Shown: positions 41,923 to 50,947 of the stretch, piece after piece
How positions within the stretch are numbered: position 1 is the first letter of the stretch
Layout: each line of letters opens with the position of its first letter
From: BOG-908 sp963692875
GTDB lineage: Bacteria; Pseudomonadota; Alphaproteobacteria; Acetobacterales; Acetobacteraceae
Assembly (NCBI GenBank): GCA_965198755.1
Contig: OZ240673.1
Coordinates: 3,162,001-3,226,000 of the forward strand
Length of the DNA stretch: 64,000 bases
Reading direction: 5' to 3'
Notes under the pieces: model-generated
What the model was told of the DNA's origin: nothing
Database searches by the model: none
Seen by the model: the letters and a program-made list of their open reading frames with translations, nothing else
Made by a program: the position numbers and the translations under genes

Positions 41923-43356
41923 ATGGCCGCGCCTGACATGCCCGACACCTCGCCCGCCTCACCAGCGCCCCAGCACAACGTCGCCAGCCAGACGCTGACC
42001 AAGCGCGCCCGCAGCCGCCTCTCCGCCACCTGGGAACGCCCAGCCCGCAAGATCCTCCCGCGCAGCCTGCTCGGCCGCTCGCTGCTGATCATCCTGATCC
42101 CGCTCCTCGCCGTGCAGGCGATCGCGCTGCTCATCTTCTACGGCAGCCACCTGAACCTCATCTCCCGCCGCCTGTCCGGCGCCGTCGCGGGCGAGATCGC
42201 CCAGACCATCCGCCTGCTGGCCTCCACCGACGATGCCGGCGACCAGGCCTGGATCCTGCGCACCAGCCTGCGCGACTTCGACCTGCGCATGCACGTCCGC
42301 CCCGGCGCTCACCTGGTCCCCCACACCCACGTCAACATCCTCGGCCCGATGGACGACGACCTGGCCGTGGCCCTGAAGGAACGCGTGGTGCTCCCCTTCG
42401 CCATGGACTGGACGCACGACCCCAGCTCCGTGCTGATCGACGTGCAGCTCCCCCCCACCATCATGCACGGTGGCGTGCTGCACGTGGAGGCGCCGCGCAA
42501 GCGCCTCTACACCAGCATGATCTACGTCTACGTGCTGTGGCTCGGCGGCTCCTCCATCCTGCTGTTCAGCATCGCCGCGCTGTTCATGCGCAACCAGGTG
42601 CGCGCCATCCGCCGCCTGGCCGCCGCCGCCGAGAATTTCGGCCTCGGCCGCGACACCGGCGCCATCCGCCCGGAAGGAGCCACCGAAGTCCGCAAGGCCG
42701 CTACCGCCTTCAACCGCATGCAGGAACGCATCCGCCGCTTCCTCACCCAGCGCACCGAAATGCTGGCCGGCGTCAGCCACGACCTGCGCACCCCGCTCAC
42801 CCGCCTGCGCCTGGCACTGGCCATGCTGCCGGCCGAAGGCGAGCTGGCCGCCGAAGCCGCCGAGATGACCGCCGACGTGGAGGAGATGGAGCGGATGATC
42901 AGCGGCTACCTCGCCTTTGCCCGCGGCGAGCAGGCCGAACAGGCCCAGCCGGTGAACCTGCCCCTGATGCTGGAGGACGTCGCCGCCAATGCCCGCCGCG
43001 CCGGCGCCGAAGTGGGCGTGGACGTGCCCGAACCGCTCATTGTGCAGCTGCGCCAGGACGCCATGCGCCGCGCGCTCACCAACCTGGTCGACAACGCCCG
43101 CCGCTACGCTGGGCGCATCAGCCTCTCTGCGCTGGCCGTCGGCCGGTCCGTGCTGGTGATGGTGGACGACAACGGGCCGGGCATTCCGCTGGATCGGCGG
43201 GAGAGCGTGTTCCGGCCGTTCGAGAGCGGGGCTGCCGGTGGGACGGGGCTTGGGCTCACCATCGCGCGGGACATCGTGCGCGCGCATGGGGGGGATATTA
43301 CGCTGGAGGACAGTCCGCTCGGGGGGCTTAGGGCGAGGGTGCGGTTGCCGGTTTAG
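41923..43356 (+). CDS. EnvZ-like sensor histidine kinase
   Basis: 477 residues: transmembrane helix LLIILIPLLAVQAIALLIFY near 50, periplasmic domain of about 120 residues, second helix near 200 (YVLWLGGSSILLFSIAALF), HAMP, phosphoacceptor His in LAGVSHDLRTPLTRLRLALA near 287, N box NLVDNARRYAG, G1 DDNGPGIPLDRR and GGTGLGLTIARDIV. An ATG at 41938 is an alternative start. Pairs with the upstream OmpR-type regulator. AHP copy 23 begins on the base after its TAG. Confidence 0.94.
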   Translation: MAAPDMPDTSPASPAPQHNVASQTLTKRARSRLSATWERPARKILPRSLLGRSLLIILIPLLAVQAIALLIFYGSHLNLISRRLSGAVAGEIAQTIRLLASTDDAGDQAWILRTSLRDFDLRMHVRPGAHLVPHTHVNILGPMDDDLAVALKERVVLPFAMDWTHDPSSVLIDVQLPPTIMHGGVLHVEAPRKRLYTSMIYVYVLWLGGSSILLFSIAALFMRNQVRAIRRLAAAAENFGLGRDTGAIRPEGATEVRKAATAFNRMQERIRRFLTQRTEMLAGVSHDLRTPLTRLRLALAMLPAEGELAAEAAEMTADVEEMERMISGYLAFARGEQAEQAQPVNLPLMLEDVAANARRAGAEVGVDVPEPLIVQLRQDAMRRALTNLVDNARRYAGRISLSALAVGRSVLVMVDDNGPGIPLDRRESVFRPFESGAAGGTGLGLTIARDIVRAHGGDITLEDSPLGGLRARVRLPV

Positions 43357-43510
43357 AAGGCAAGCAAGGCCTTCTTTTTCGAGAGAAAGAAGCAAAAAGC
43401 TTTTATTACGGCTGTCGCGGACAACTGAACGACGAGTCTCAACCCGGCACACCCCACGGAGACAAAAGTTTTTTGGTTCTTTTTTTCAAAAAAGAACTGC
43501 TTGCTTGCTT
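43357..43510 (+). repeat. AHP palindromic element, copy 23 (F)
   Basis: Complete long-centre copy directly after the kinase stop: tip AAGGCAAGCAAGG, hairpin CTTCTTTTTC / GAGAAAGAAG, centre GGCTGTCGCGGACAACTGAA, right hairpin GTTCTTTTTTT / AAAAAAGAAC. Confidence 0.94.
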
Positions 43511-43566
43511 CCCTCCGCGCGCCCGTGGCGCTTTAACACGTTGAGCAACTTACCATATCGGTCAGC

Positions 43567-44526
43567 ATGGCCGCAGACCCGTACACCACGCTGGGCGTCA
43601 AGCGCGACGCGACCGCAGCACAGCTCAAATCCGCCTACCTCAAGCTCGCCAAGAAGCACCACCCGGACCTCAACCCCGGTGACAAGAAGGCCGAGGAGCG
43701 CTTCAAGTCGATCAGCGCCGCGCACGACCTGCTGAGCGACGCGGAGAAGCGTGCCCGCTTCGACTCCGGCGAGATCGACGCCACGGGCCAGCCGCAAGGT
43801 CCGCGCGGCGGCGGCGAACGCAGCTTCTACCGCGGGTTCGCCGACGGCGAGCAGGGTGCCCGCTACCAGGCCGGCCCCGGTTTCGGCGGCAATTTCGGCG
43901 GCGGCCAGGAAGGCCTGCACGACATCTTTGCCGACCTGTTCGCCAACGCACGCCGCGGCGGCGGCCAGACAAGGGACGACCCGATGCGCGGCCAGGACCA
44001 GCGCTACCAGCTCAGCGTCTCGTTCGTTGAGGCAGCCCTCGGCGCCAGCCGCCGCCTCACCCTGCCGGATGGCCGCACGCTGGACGTGACCGTGCCGCCC
44101 GGGCTGGAGGATGGCCAGACCCTGCGCCTGCGTGGCCAGGGCTCGGCCGGCTGGAACGGAGGCCAGCCCGGCGACGCGATGATCGAGGTCAGCGTTCTCG
44201 CCCACCCGTTCTTCCGACGCGAGGGGACGGACATCCACCTCGACCTGCCGATCACCGCCGCCGAAGCCGCCCTCGGCGCCAAGGTGGCGGTGCCCACGCC
44301 GGCCGGCCCGGTGCAGATGAGCATCCCGCGCCACTCCGATGCCGGCCGCCAGCTGCGCCTGCGCGGGCGGGGCATCGCGGCGCACGGCGGCAAGCCGGCG
44401 GGCGACCTGTACGTCACGCTGAAGCTGGTTCTCGGCACGCCGGACCAGGCGCTGGAAGACGCGCTGGCCGCCTTCTACGAACGCCACCCGATCGACCCAC
44501 GCGCCCACATGAGCGAGGCCGCATGA
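43567..44526 (+). CDS. cbpA: CbpA-like DnaJ-family co-chaperone
   Basis: 319 residues. J domain at 1-70 with YLKLAKKHHPDLNPGDKKAE (HPD motif), a Gly/Phe-rich linker (GFGGNFGGGQEG), then two beta-rich DnaJ C-terminal domains (LPDGRTLDVTVPPGLEDGQT and VPTPAGPVQMSIPRHSDAGR) without the DnaJ zinc fingers, which defines the CbpA type. Stimulates DnaK. ATGA overlap with the CbpM-like gene. Confidence 0.92.
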   Translation: MAADPYTTLGVKRDATAAQLKSAYLKLAKKHHPDLNPGDKKAEERFKSISAAHDLLSDAEKRARFDSGEIDATGQPQGPRGGGERSFYRGFADGEQGARYQAGPGFGGNFGGGQEGLHDIFADLFANARRGGGQTRDDPMRGQDQRYQLSVSFVEAALGASRRLTLPDGRTLDVTVPPGLEDGQTLRLRGQGSAGWNGGQPGDAMIEVSVLAHPFFRREGTDIHLDLPITAAEAALGAKVAVPTPAGPVQMSIPRHSDAGRQLRLRGRGIAAHGGKPAGDLYVTLKLVLGTPDQALEDALAAFYERHPIDPRAHMSEAA

Positions 44527-44834
44527 TCACCATCCAGACCGTCTGCCAGGTCGTTCCCGGCCTGTCCGAGGAGACGCTGCGCTACTGGCTCGACCAGGAT
44601 TGGGTGCGCCCGGTCCAGGAAAGCGGCGAGCCGGAGTTCGGCGAGATCGACGTGGCGCGGATCAGGCTAATCCTGGAGTTGCACACCGAGCTGGAGGTGG
44701 ACGAGCCTACCTTGCCGCTGGTGCTTTCGTTGCTGGACCAGCTTTATACCACGCGGCGGCAGCTGCGGCTGGTGCTGGATAGTTTGGAGGCGCCGGTTCG
44801 GGAGAGTTTGGCGGAGCAACTAAGCAAGAGGTAA
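44523..44834 (+). CDS. cbpM: CbpM-like chaperone modulator
   Basis: 103 residues. MerR-like helix region with VPGLSEETLRYWLDQDWVRP and DVARIRLILELHTELEVDEP, then LPLVLSLLDQLYTTRRQLRL. In E. coli CbpM binds the CbpA J domain and inhibits it; the 4 bp overlap with cbpA supports the same role here. AHP copy 24 starts at its stop. Confidence 0.85.
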   Translation: MITIQTVCQVVPGLSEETLRYWLDQDWVRPVQESGEPEFGEIDVARIRLILELHTELEVDEPTLPLVLSLLDQLYTTRRQLRLVLDSLEAPVRESLAEQLSKR

Positions 44835-45079
44835 AAGCAAGGCATTCTTTTTCGAGAAAAAGAAGCAAAAAGCTTTTGTTGCGGCTGTCGCGGACGGCTG
44901 AAACGACACGTTTCACCCCGGCGTATCCGACGACAGCAGACGTTTTTTCTGGTGCCACTTGAGACGCCGGCGAACGGCCCGGACGTCACCAGCCCAACGC
45001 GCGAGTCGACCGACGGGTGTGCCGGGTTCTCGGCTGGACGGAGTATTGGTTCTTTTTCAAAAGAGAACCGCTTGCTTGC
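44835..45079 (+). repeat. AHP element, copy 24 (F), interrupted
   Basis: 44835-44952 has the left hairpin CTTTTTC / GAAAAAG, centre GGCTGTCGCGGACGGCTGAA and a damaged inner flank of the right arm; the arm resumes at 45044 as GTTCTTTTTC / AAAAGAGAAC with tip GCTTGCTTGC. About 90 bp of unrelated DNA separate them. Confidence 0.82.
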
Positions 45080-45116
45080 GCCTTGCCATCGCGACCGATC
45101 ACGGCAAGTCTGGCCT

Positions 45117-45794
45117 ATGGTGTCCATCATCCTCGCTGCGGCCGCTTTCGCTGCCATCCACCTCGGCGTCTCCGGTACGTCGCTGCGCAACCGGATCGTC
45201 GCCGCGATTGGCCTGACCCCTTACATGGTGGTGTTCTCGGTGGCCTCGGTCGCTACGATCATTTGGCTGGTCGGCGCCTACAACAGCGCGCCATACGTGG
45301 CCACCTGGGGCCAGCTGCAGTGGTGGAAGCCGTTCGCCATCGCGCTGATGCTGCCGGCGTTCCTGCTGGTGGTGGTGGGGCTGACCACGCCAAACCTCAC
45401 TTCCGTGGCGCAGGACAAGCTTGCTGCCGAGGAGCCGCGCGGCATCGTGCGGATTACCCGGCATCCGTTCCTGATCGGCACTGCGCTGTGGGCGACGATC
45501 CACCTGATCGGCAACGGCGACGTGGCCTCGCTGCTGTTCTTCGCCTCGCTGCTGCTCGTGTGCCTGGCCGGCACCGTTTCGATCGATGCAAAGCGGGCGC
45601 GCGCGCTGGGTGAGGAGTGGCAGGGTTTTGCGCGGCGCACGTCCATCCTGCCGTTCGCTGCCATCGCCGCCGGCCGCAACGCGTGGCGCCCGGGTGAGCT
45701 CGGCTGGTGGCGGCCCGCCGCGGGCCTCGGCGCCTATGCGCTAATGCTGGGCGGGCACGCGCACATCGTAGGCGTGTCTCCCTGGCCCGTGTGA
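45117..45794 (+). CDS. NnrU-family membrane protein
   Basis: 225 residues with six to seven hydrophobic segments. IHLGVSGTSLRNRIVAAIG at the N-terminus, GIVRITRHPFLIGTALWATI in the middle and SIDAKRARALGEEWQGFARR are signatures shared by NnrU and related isoprenylcysteine-methyltransferase-like proteins. Linked in other bacteria to denitrification gene expression, but none of those genes is here. ATG at 45117. Confidence 0.85.
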   Translation: MVSIILAAAAFAAIHLGVSGTSLRNRIVAAIGLTPYMVVFSVASVATIIWLVGAYNSAPYVATWGQLQWWKPFAIALMLPAFLLVVVGLTTPNLTSVAQDKLAAEEPRGIVRITRHPFLIGTALWATIHLIGNGDVASLLFFASLLLVCLAGTVSIDAKRARALGEEWQGFARRTSILPFAAIAAGRNAWRPGELGWWRPAAGLGAYALMLGGHAHIVGVSPWPV

Positions 45795-45820
45795 AAGCTG
45801 TTCCGTTCGTGTCAGGAAAA

Positions 45821-45916
45821 CGATCTTTTTGTCCGCCGCCAAGTCGTGCGGGCTAGTCCGCGATAGCCGGACCAAAAGCTTTTTGCTTCTTTTTCTCGAA
45901 AAAGAAGCGCTTTCTT
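45821..45916 (-). repeat. AHP element, copy 25 (R), left arm decayed
   Basis: Left side reduced to GATCTTTTTGTCC; centre GTCCGCGATAGCCGG and right hairpin CTTCTTTTTC / GAAAAAGAAG with tip CGCTTTCTTC are clear. Ends 14 bp before purH. Confidence 0.82.
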
Positions 45917-45929
45917 CTCCGGAATTTTC

Positions 45930-47471
45930 ATGCGCGCCCTGATCTCAGTCTCCGACAAGACCGGCCTGATCCCGTTCGCCCGGTCTCTAGCCACGCTCGG
46001 CATCGAGCTCATTTCCACCGGCGGCTCGGCGCGCGCTCTGCGTGACGCCGACATCGCTGTCACCGACGTGAGCGCTTACACCGGTTTTCCGGAAATCCTG
46101 GACGGACGCGTAAAGACGCTGGTGCCGCAGATCCACGGCGGCATCCTCGGCCGGCGCGACCTGCCCGAGCATGTGGCACAGATGCAGGCGCACGACATCG
46201 CCGCGATCGACCTGGTGATCGTCAACCTCTACCCGTTCGAGGCGAGGGTGGCCGCCGGCGCCGCCTGGGACGAGTGTGTGGAGAACATCGATATCGGCGG
46301 GCCCGCGCTGATCCGTGCTGCGGCGAAGAACCACGACTTCGTCACCGTGCTGACAGACCCTGCACAATACGACGAGGTGCTGGCCGAACTGCAGGCGGAC
46401 GGCGATACGGGCCAGGCACTGCGCCGCCGCCTGGCCGCTGCGGCGTACGCGCGGACTGCCGCCTACGACGCCGCCATTGCCGCGTGGTTCGCCGTGCAAT
46501 CCGGCGAGAGCTTTCCGCAACGCCTCACCATCGCCGCCACGCTGACGCAGACTCTGCGTTACGGTGAGAACCCGCATCAGCAGGCAGCGCTTTACACGAC
46601 GGCAGCGCGCGCCGGCGTGGCGCAGGCCGAGCAGGTGCAGGGCAAGGAGTTGTCTTACAACAACATCAACGATACCGACGCTGCCTTCGAATGCGTGGCG
46701 GAGTTCGAAGCGCCGGCCATCGTCATCGTCAAGCACGCCAACCCGTGCGGTGTGGCGGTGGCGCAAGACTTGGCGGCTGCATGGGAAGCGGCGTTGCGGT
46801 GCGACCCGACCTCGGCGTTCGGCGGCATCGTCGCCGCCAACCGCACGCTGGACGCGGAGACGGCGAGCAGGATTGCGCAGATCTTCACCGAGGTGATCGT
46901 GGCGCCGGACGCGACGCCAGACGCACGCGCCGTGTTGGCGAAGAAGAAGAATTTGCGCCTGCTGCTGACAGGCGGTTTAGCTAATGCAGGGGCGCCTGGC
47001 CTGACCTGTCGCAGCATTGCCGGCGGCCTGCTCGTGCAGTCGCGAGACACGGGCCGCGTCACCCGCGCACAGCTACGTGTTGCAACGAAGCGGGCACCCA
47101 CCGAGGCTGAGTACGCCGACCTCATCTTCGCCTTTACCGTCTGCAAGCACGTCAAGAGTAACGCCATCGTCTACGCCAAGGACGGTGCCACTGTGGGGAT
47201 CGGCGCCGGTCAGATGAGCCGTGTGGACAGCGCGCGCATCGCAGCGTGGAAAGCTCAGGCCGCCGGCAACGGCACCTCGCTGGCAAGACAAAGTGTTGTA
47301 GCGTCAGACGCGTTCTTTCCCTTTGCCGACGGTCTGGAAGCGGCGATCGAAGCGGGTGCGACTGCGGTCATCCAGCCCGGCGGCAGCATGCGCGATGCCG
47401 AGGTGGTTGCGGCTGCGGACAAGGCGGACGTGGCAATGGTGATGACGGGAATGCGGCACTTCAGGCACTGA
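45930..47471 (+). CDS. purH: Bifunctional AICAR transformylase/IMP cyclohydrolase
   Basis: Last two steps of IMP synthesis. 513 residues: N-terminal cyclohydrolase (MRALISVSDKTGLIPFARSL, STGGSARAL, VKTLVPQIHGGILGRRD) and C-terminal transformylase (IVIVKHANPCGVAVAQD, GIGAGQMSRVDSARIA, SDAFFPFADGLEAAIEAGAT). Full length. ATG at 45930 matches the family start. Confidence 0.97.
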   Translation: MRALISVSDKTGLIPFARSLATLGIELISTGGSARALRDADIAVTDVSAYTGFPEILDGRVKTLVPQIHGGILGRRDLPEHVAQMQAHDIAAIDLVIVNLYPFEARVAAGAAWDECVENIDIGGPALIRAAAKNHDFVTVLTDPAQYDEVLAELQADGDTGQALRRRLAAAAYARTAAYDAAIAAWFAVQSGESFPQRLTIAATLTQTLRYGENPHQQAALYTTAARAGVAQAEQVQGKELSYNNINDTDAAFECVAEFEAPAIVIVKHANPCGVAVAQDLAAAWEAALRCDPTSAFGGIVAANRTLDAETASRIAQIFTEVIVAPDATPDARAVLAKKKNLRLLLTGGLANAGAPGLTCRSIAGGLLVQSRDTGRVTRAQLRVATKRAPTEAEYADLIFAFTVCKHVKSNAIVYAKDGATVGIGAGQMSRVDSARIAAWKAQAAGNGTSLARQSVVASDAFFPFADGLEAAIEAGATAVIQPGGSMRDAEVVAAADKADVAMVMTGMRHFRH

Positions 47472-47550
47472 ATGTTTCGTCTGAACCGACGCCCAGGCGG
47501 ACATCCCACGCGAGGTTGCAGGCGGCGGCGTGCTGCTCGCATGGCGACAA

Positions 47551-47601
47551 CGCGTTTTCCGGCCTCGTTGGATCAGACCGGAAAACGCTCTAACCTTTTT
47601 T
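47551..47601 (+). terminator. Hairpin plus T-run after purH; GTTTTCCGG repeat copy 2
   Basis: GCGTTTTCCGG pairs with CCGGAAAACGC across a 13-base loop, followed eight bases on by TTTTTT. It fits a rho-independent terminator for purH, and its sequence is related to 9109-9158, so it belongs to a dispersed repeat. Confidence 0.65.
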
Positions 47602-47708
47602 CGTGGCGGACATCTGTATCTGATGGGCCACCCCGTTTGGCGGATGATGCTTTGGTGCTCGGGAACTACGTCGACGCTGTACTCAGCCGGTATCTCGAAC
47701 GGACACAC

Positions 47709-47842
47709 AGAAAGCAAGCAGTTCTTTTTTGAAAAAAAACCAAAAAACTTTTGGTCTCTGGGGTACACGCCGGTTGAACGGTCCGCGACAGCCGGAATGA
47801 AAGCTTTTTGCTTCTTTTTCTCGAAAAAGAAGCGCTTGCTTT
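47709..47842 (-). repeat. AHP palindromic element, copy 26 (R)
   Basis: Left arm GTTCTTTTTTG / AAAAAAAACC has lost four bases of the stem; centre GGTCCGCGACAGCC, right hairpin CTTCTTTTTC / GAAAAAGAAG, tip GCGCTTGC reaching the rho stop. Confidence 0.9.
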
Positions 47843-49115
47843 ACGTATTCATCGCGTCAAAGAAGTCCTGATTGGACTTGCTGTATTTCAACTTGTCCAA
47901 CAGGAAGTCCATCGCGTCCGAAGCACCCATCGGGTTGAGGATGCGTCGCAGCACCCACATCTTGGACAGCGTCGGCTTGTCCACCAGCAGCTCTTCCTTG
48001 CGAGTGCCGCTCTTGGTGATGTCGATCGCCGGGAAAGTGCGCTTGTCGGACAACTTGCGGTCCAGGATGATCTCGGAGTTGCCGGTGCCCTTGAACTCCT
48101 CGAAGATCACCTCGTCCATGCGGCTGCCGGTGTCGATCAGCGCGGTGGCGATGATGGTGAGCGAACCGCCTTCCTCAATGTTGCGCGCCGCGCCGAAGAA
48201 GCGTTTCGGCCGCTGCAGCGCGTTGGCGTCCACGCCGCCGGTTAGCACCTTGCCGGACGACGGCACCACCGTGTTGTAGGCGCGCGCAAGCCGCGTGATG
48301 GAATCGAGCAGGATCACCACGTCGCGTTTATGCTCGACCAGGCGCTTGGCTTTCTCGAGCACCATCTCGGTCACCTGCACGTGGCGGGTGGCCGGCTCGT
48401 CAAAGGTGCTGGCGACGACTTCGCCTTTTACCGTGCGCGCCATGTCGGTAACCTCCTCCGGCCGCTCGTCGATCAGCAGAACGATCAGGAAGACTTCAGG
48501 GTGGTTGGTGGAGATGGCGGTGGCGATGCTCTGCAGCATGACCGTCTTGCCGGTGCGCGGCGGCGCCACGATCAGCGCGCGCTGGCCCATGCCGATGGGT
48601 GCCACCAGGTCGATCACCCGCGGCGTGTTGTCCTTCTGCGCGCCTTTGACCGTGCTCTGCGGCAGGTCCATTTCCATCTTCAGGCGGCGTTCGGGATACA
48701 GCGGAGTGAGGTTGTCGAAGTTGATGCGGTGCCGGACAGCTTCGGGGTTTTCGAAGTTCACGTTGTCTAGCTTGGACAAAGCAAAGTAGCGTTCGCCGTC
48801 GCGCGGTGCGCGGATCTGGCCGTCCACCGTGTCGCCGTTGCGCAGGCCGTAGCGGCGCACTTGGTTGGGGCTGACGTAGATGTCGTCAGGGCCCGGCAGG
48901 TAGTTGCTCTCGGGGCTGCGCAGGAAGCCGAAGCCGTCAGGCAGGATTTCAAGCGTGCCGTCGCCGTAGATGGCCTGGTCGCTTTCGGCCAGGTTCTTCA
49001 GGATGGTGAACATCATGTCCTGCTTGCGCAAGCTAGACGCGTTCTCGATCTGCAAGGATTCGGCGAAGCTCAGCAGGTCGGCCGGTGACTTGGCCTTGAG
49101 TTCTGCGAGATGCAT
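47841..49115 (-). CDS. rho: Transcription termination factor Rho
   Basis: Hexameric RNA-dependent ATPase/helicase. 424 residues: N-terminal MHLAELKAKSPADLL, RNA-binding OSB fold (GTLEILPDGFGFLRSPESNY), Walker A LIVAPPRTGKTVMLQ, Walker B LIVLLIDERPEEVTDM, DSITRLARAYN Q-loop and DTGSRMDEVIFEEFKGTGN R-loop. Located in the conserved rho-heme cluster. Its stop abuts AHP copy 26. Confidence 0.98.
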   Translation of the reverse strand: MHLAELKAKSPADLLSFAESLQIENASSLRKQDMMFTILKNLAESDQAIYGDGTLEILPDGFGFLRSPESNYLPGPDDIYVSPNQVRRYGLRNGDTVDGQIRAPRDGERYFALSKLDNVNFENPEAVRHRINFDNLTPLYPERRLKMEMDLPQSTVKGAQKDNTPRVIDLVAPIGMGQRALIVAPPRTGKTVMLQSIATAISTNHPEVFLIVLLIDERPEEVTDMARTVKGEVVASTFDEPATRHVQVTEMVLEKAKRLVEHKRDVVILLDSITRLARAYNTVVPSSGKVLTGGVDANALQRPKRFFGAARNIEEGGSLTIIATALIDTGSRMDEVIFEEFKGTGNSEIILDRKLSDKRTFPAIDITKSGTRKEELLVDKPTLSKMWVLRRILNPMGASDAMDFLLDKLKYSKSNQDFFDAMNT

Positions 49116-49536
49116 GTAGGGATGGCCTCGGGATTTTCGGTCGGGAATGGATCAGGCCCGGACGCGCGGATTGCACGTCGGCAGGAAGATTTGAGGTAAG
49201 GTTACCCACGGCGCGGCGCGCGAGCCTGCGGATTGTCTGGAGGGCCTTGGCGCTTCATCAGCGCCCGGCCAACGGACCATAAGCACAGTCGGCCCCCGGT
49301 TTCAAGGGGATGGTGCCTGGCGCATCGGCTTTGACCCACAGCAGGCGAGAAGAGTCACCGCGAAGGCACGCAACGCGCTTGGAGAAGCGATGTCCGACTT
49401 CGCCCGGTCTCGCCAAGCCTGTGGCCGAGCTGGCATTTGTCTTTCGTGACAACGCTTCGCCTATTCGTTGACGCGAAGCTCAACGTACTGGCCAGCCAGG
49501 CTGGGATGCGTCGGTCTCGAAACGATCAATCGAGAA
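49116..49536. other. Intergenic stretch between rho and hemJ
   Basis: About 420 bp upstream of rho. No ORF, tRNA or strong hairpin is convincing. It probably holds the rho promoter and leader, but I cannot pick out -35/-10 boxes with confidence. Confidence 0.5.
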
Positions 49537-49695
49537 GAGAAAGAAAGCGTCCTCTTTTTCGAAAAAAAGAAGCAAGAAGCTTTTGCGAGCGCTGTTGCGG
49601 ACGGCTGAAACGACACGTCTCAGCCCGACGCACCTACAGAGAACAAAAGTTTTTTGGTTCTTTTTTTCAAAAAAGAACCGCTTGCCTTGCCTTAC
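49537..49695 (+). repeat. AHP palindromic element, copy 27 (F)
   Basis: Complete long-centre copy: hairpin CCTCTTTTTCG / AAAAAAAGAAG partly mispaired, centre GCTGTTGCGGACGGCTGAAA, right hairpin GTTCTTTTTTT / AAAAAAGAAC, tip GCTTGCCTTGCC. Confidence 0.92.
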
Positions 49696-49711
49696 TTCCT
49701 ACCGGCCGCCG

Positions 49712-50161
49712 TCAAAACGGCTGAACCACCACCATCACCACTGCAACCAACATCAGCACCGTCGGCACCTCGTTAGCAATCCGAAAGAAGCGCTGCGGTC
49801 GCCGGTTGCGGTCTTCCATAAAATCCTTGCGCCACTTGTTCATCGCGCCGTGCACGCCGGCCAGCAGGATCACCGCCACCAGCTTCACGTAGAACCACCC
49901 GGCATGCCAATCGACCAGGCCTGGCGTCAGCGCCAGGATGATGCCGAAGGTGAAAGTGGCCAGCATGGCCGGCGTCATGATCAGCTTGTACAGCCGCCGT
50001 TCCATCACCTTGAACGTCTCGCTGCCCTCGGTGCCGGGCGCCGCCTCGCAGTGGTAGACGAACAGGCGCGGCAGGTACAACAGCCCGGCCATCCAGGCGA
50101 TCAGCGCCACGATGTGCACCGCCTTGGTCCACGGGTAGAGGTACAGAAAGGCCGGCACCAT
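49712..50161 (-). CDS. hemJ: Protoporphyrinogen oxidase HemJ
   Basis: 149 residues, four hydrophobic segments. WTKAVHIVALIAWMAGLLYL with the conserved His and LPRLFVYHCEA, then GWFYVKLVAVILLAGVHGAM and RIANEVPTVLMLVAVVMVVV are family signatures. Oxidises protoporphyrinogen IX using the quinone pool. Overlaps the HAD gene stop by one base and lies with hemH and hemE. Confidence 0.93.
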   Translation of the reverse strand: MVPAFLYLYPWTKAVHIVALIAWMAGLLYLPRLFVYHCEAAPGTEGSETFKVMERRLYKLIMTPAMLATFTFGIILALTPGLVDWHAGWFYVKLVAVILLAGVHGAMNKWRKDFMEDRNRRPQRFFRIANEVPTVLMLVAVVMVVVQPF

Positions 50162-50811
50162 CAGGCGGCGCGCTCCAGCATGGCTGCGCGGAACACTGCC
50201 GGCAGTTCGGCAAGCTGCCGCACCACGTAGTCAGGCTTGCGCACCAGGCCGTTATGCAGCCCGTCCGGTGCAAAGGCGACAGCCCGCATGCCGGCAGCAG
50301 CGGCGGCCTGCAGGCCGGGGATGCTGTCCTCCACCACCAGGCAGTCGGCCGGTGCTACCCCCTCGGCCGCGGCGGCAGCGAGGAACAGGTCCGGCGCCGG
50401 CTTGCCACGCGCCACGTCCCGCGCGCTGTGCACGCGGCCGGCCACCAAATCAGTCAGGCCGGTGTGGCCGAACTTGGTCGCCATCTCCTGGTGCGAGGAG
50501 TTGGACGCCACCCGGTAGGCCAGGCCCATCGCCGCGGTTGCCTCCAGCAGCGCGCGTGCGCCCTCCATCGCCGGCACGCCCTGCGCCATGATGGCGATCA
50601 GCCGGTCCTGCAGTTGCGAGGGCCAGTCTGCCGGCAGATGGCGCCCGATCGCCGCCTCGTAGATGGGCTGGATGGCGGACCAGGTGAGGCCGGTGAAACG
50701 ACGTGCGTCGTCCGGCTGCATGGGCCAGCCTAGGGCGGTTGCTTCGTCGGCGAGGAGGCGGCGGGAGACGGGCTCGCTGTCGATGAGCACGCCGTCGCAG
50801 TCGAATATCAC
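50161..50811 (-). CDS. HAD-family hydrolase (beta-phosphoglucomutase/phosphatase type)
   Basis: 216 residues. Motif I IFDCDGVLIDSEPVSRRLL is at the very N-terminus, motif II VASNSS, motif III GKPAPDLFLAAAAAEGV, motif IV CLVVEDSIPGLQAAAAAG. Cap insertion after motif I. Start GTG at 50811 lies two bases from an AHP element, so no ordinary upstream leader or Shine-Dalgarno remains; the frame is open back through the element, and a fused N-terminus is possible. Substrate unknown. Confidence 0.88.
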   Translation of the reverse strand: MIFDCDGVLIDSEPVSRRLLADEATALGWPMQPDDARRFTGLTWSAIQPIYEAAIGRHLPADWPSQLQDRLIAIMAQGVPAMEGARALLEATAAMGLAYRVASNSSHQEMATKFGHTGLTDLVAGRVHSARDVARGKPAPDLFLAAAAAEGVAPADCLVVEDSIPGLQAAAAAGMRAVAFAPDGLHNGLVRKPDYVVRQLAELPAVFRAAMLERAA

Positions 50812-50812
50812 G

Positions 50813-50947
50813 AGCAAGGCAAGCAGTTCTTTTTTGAAAAAAAGAACCAAAAAACTTTTGTTCCCTGGAGACCCGTCTGCGGGAAGGTCCGCGACAGCCG
50901 TGACAAAAGCTTTTTGCTTCTTTTTCTCGAAAAAGAAGACGCTTTCA
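50813..50947 (-). repeat. AHP palindromic element, copy 28 (R)
   Basis: Complete. Left hairpin GTTCTTTTTT / AAAAAAGAAC, centre GGTCCGCGACAGCC, right hairpin CTTCTTTTTC / GAAAAAGAAG. It fills the gap between the hemH stop and the HAD start. Confidence 0.94.
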
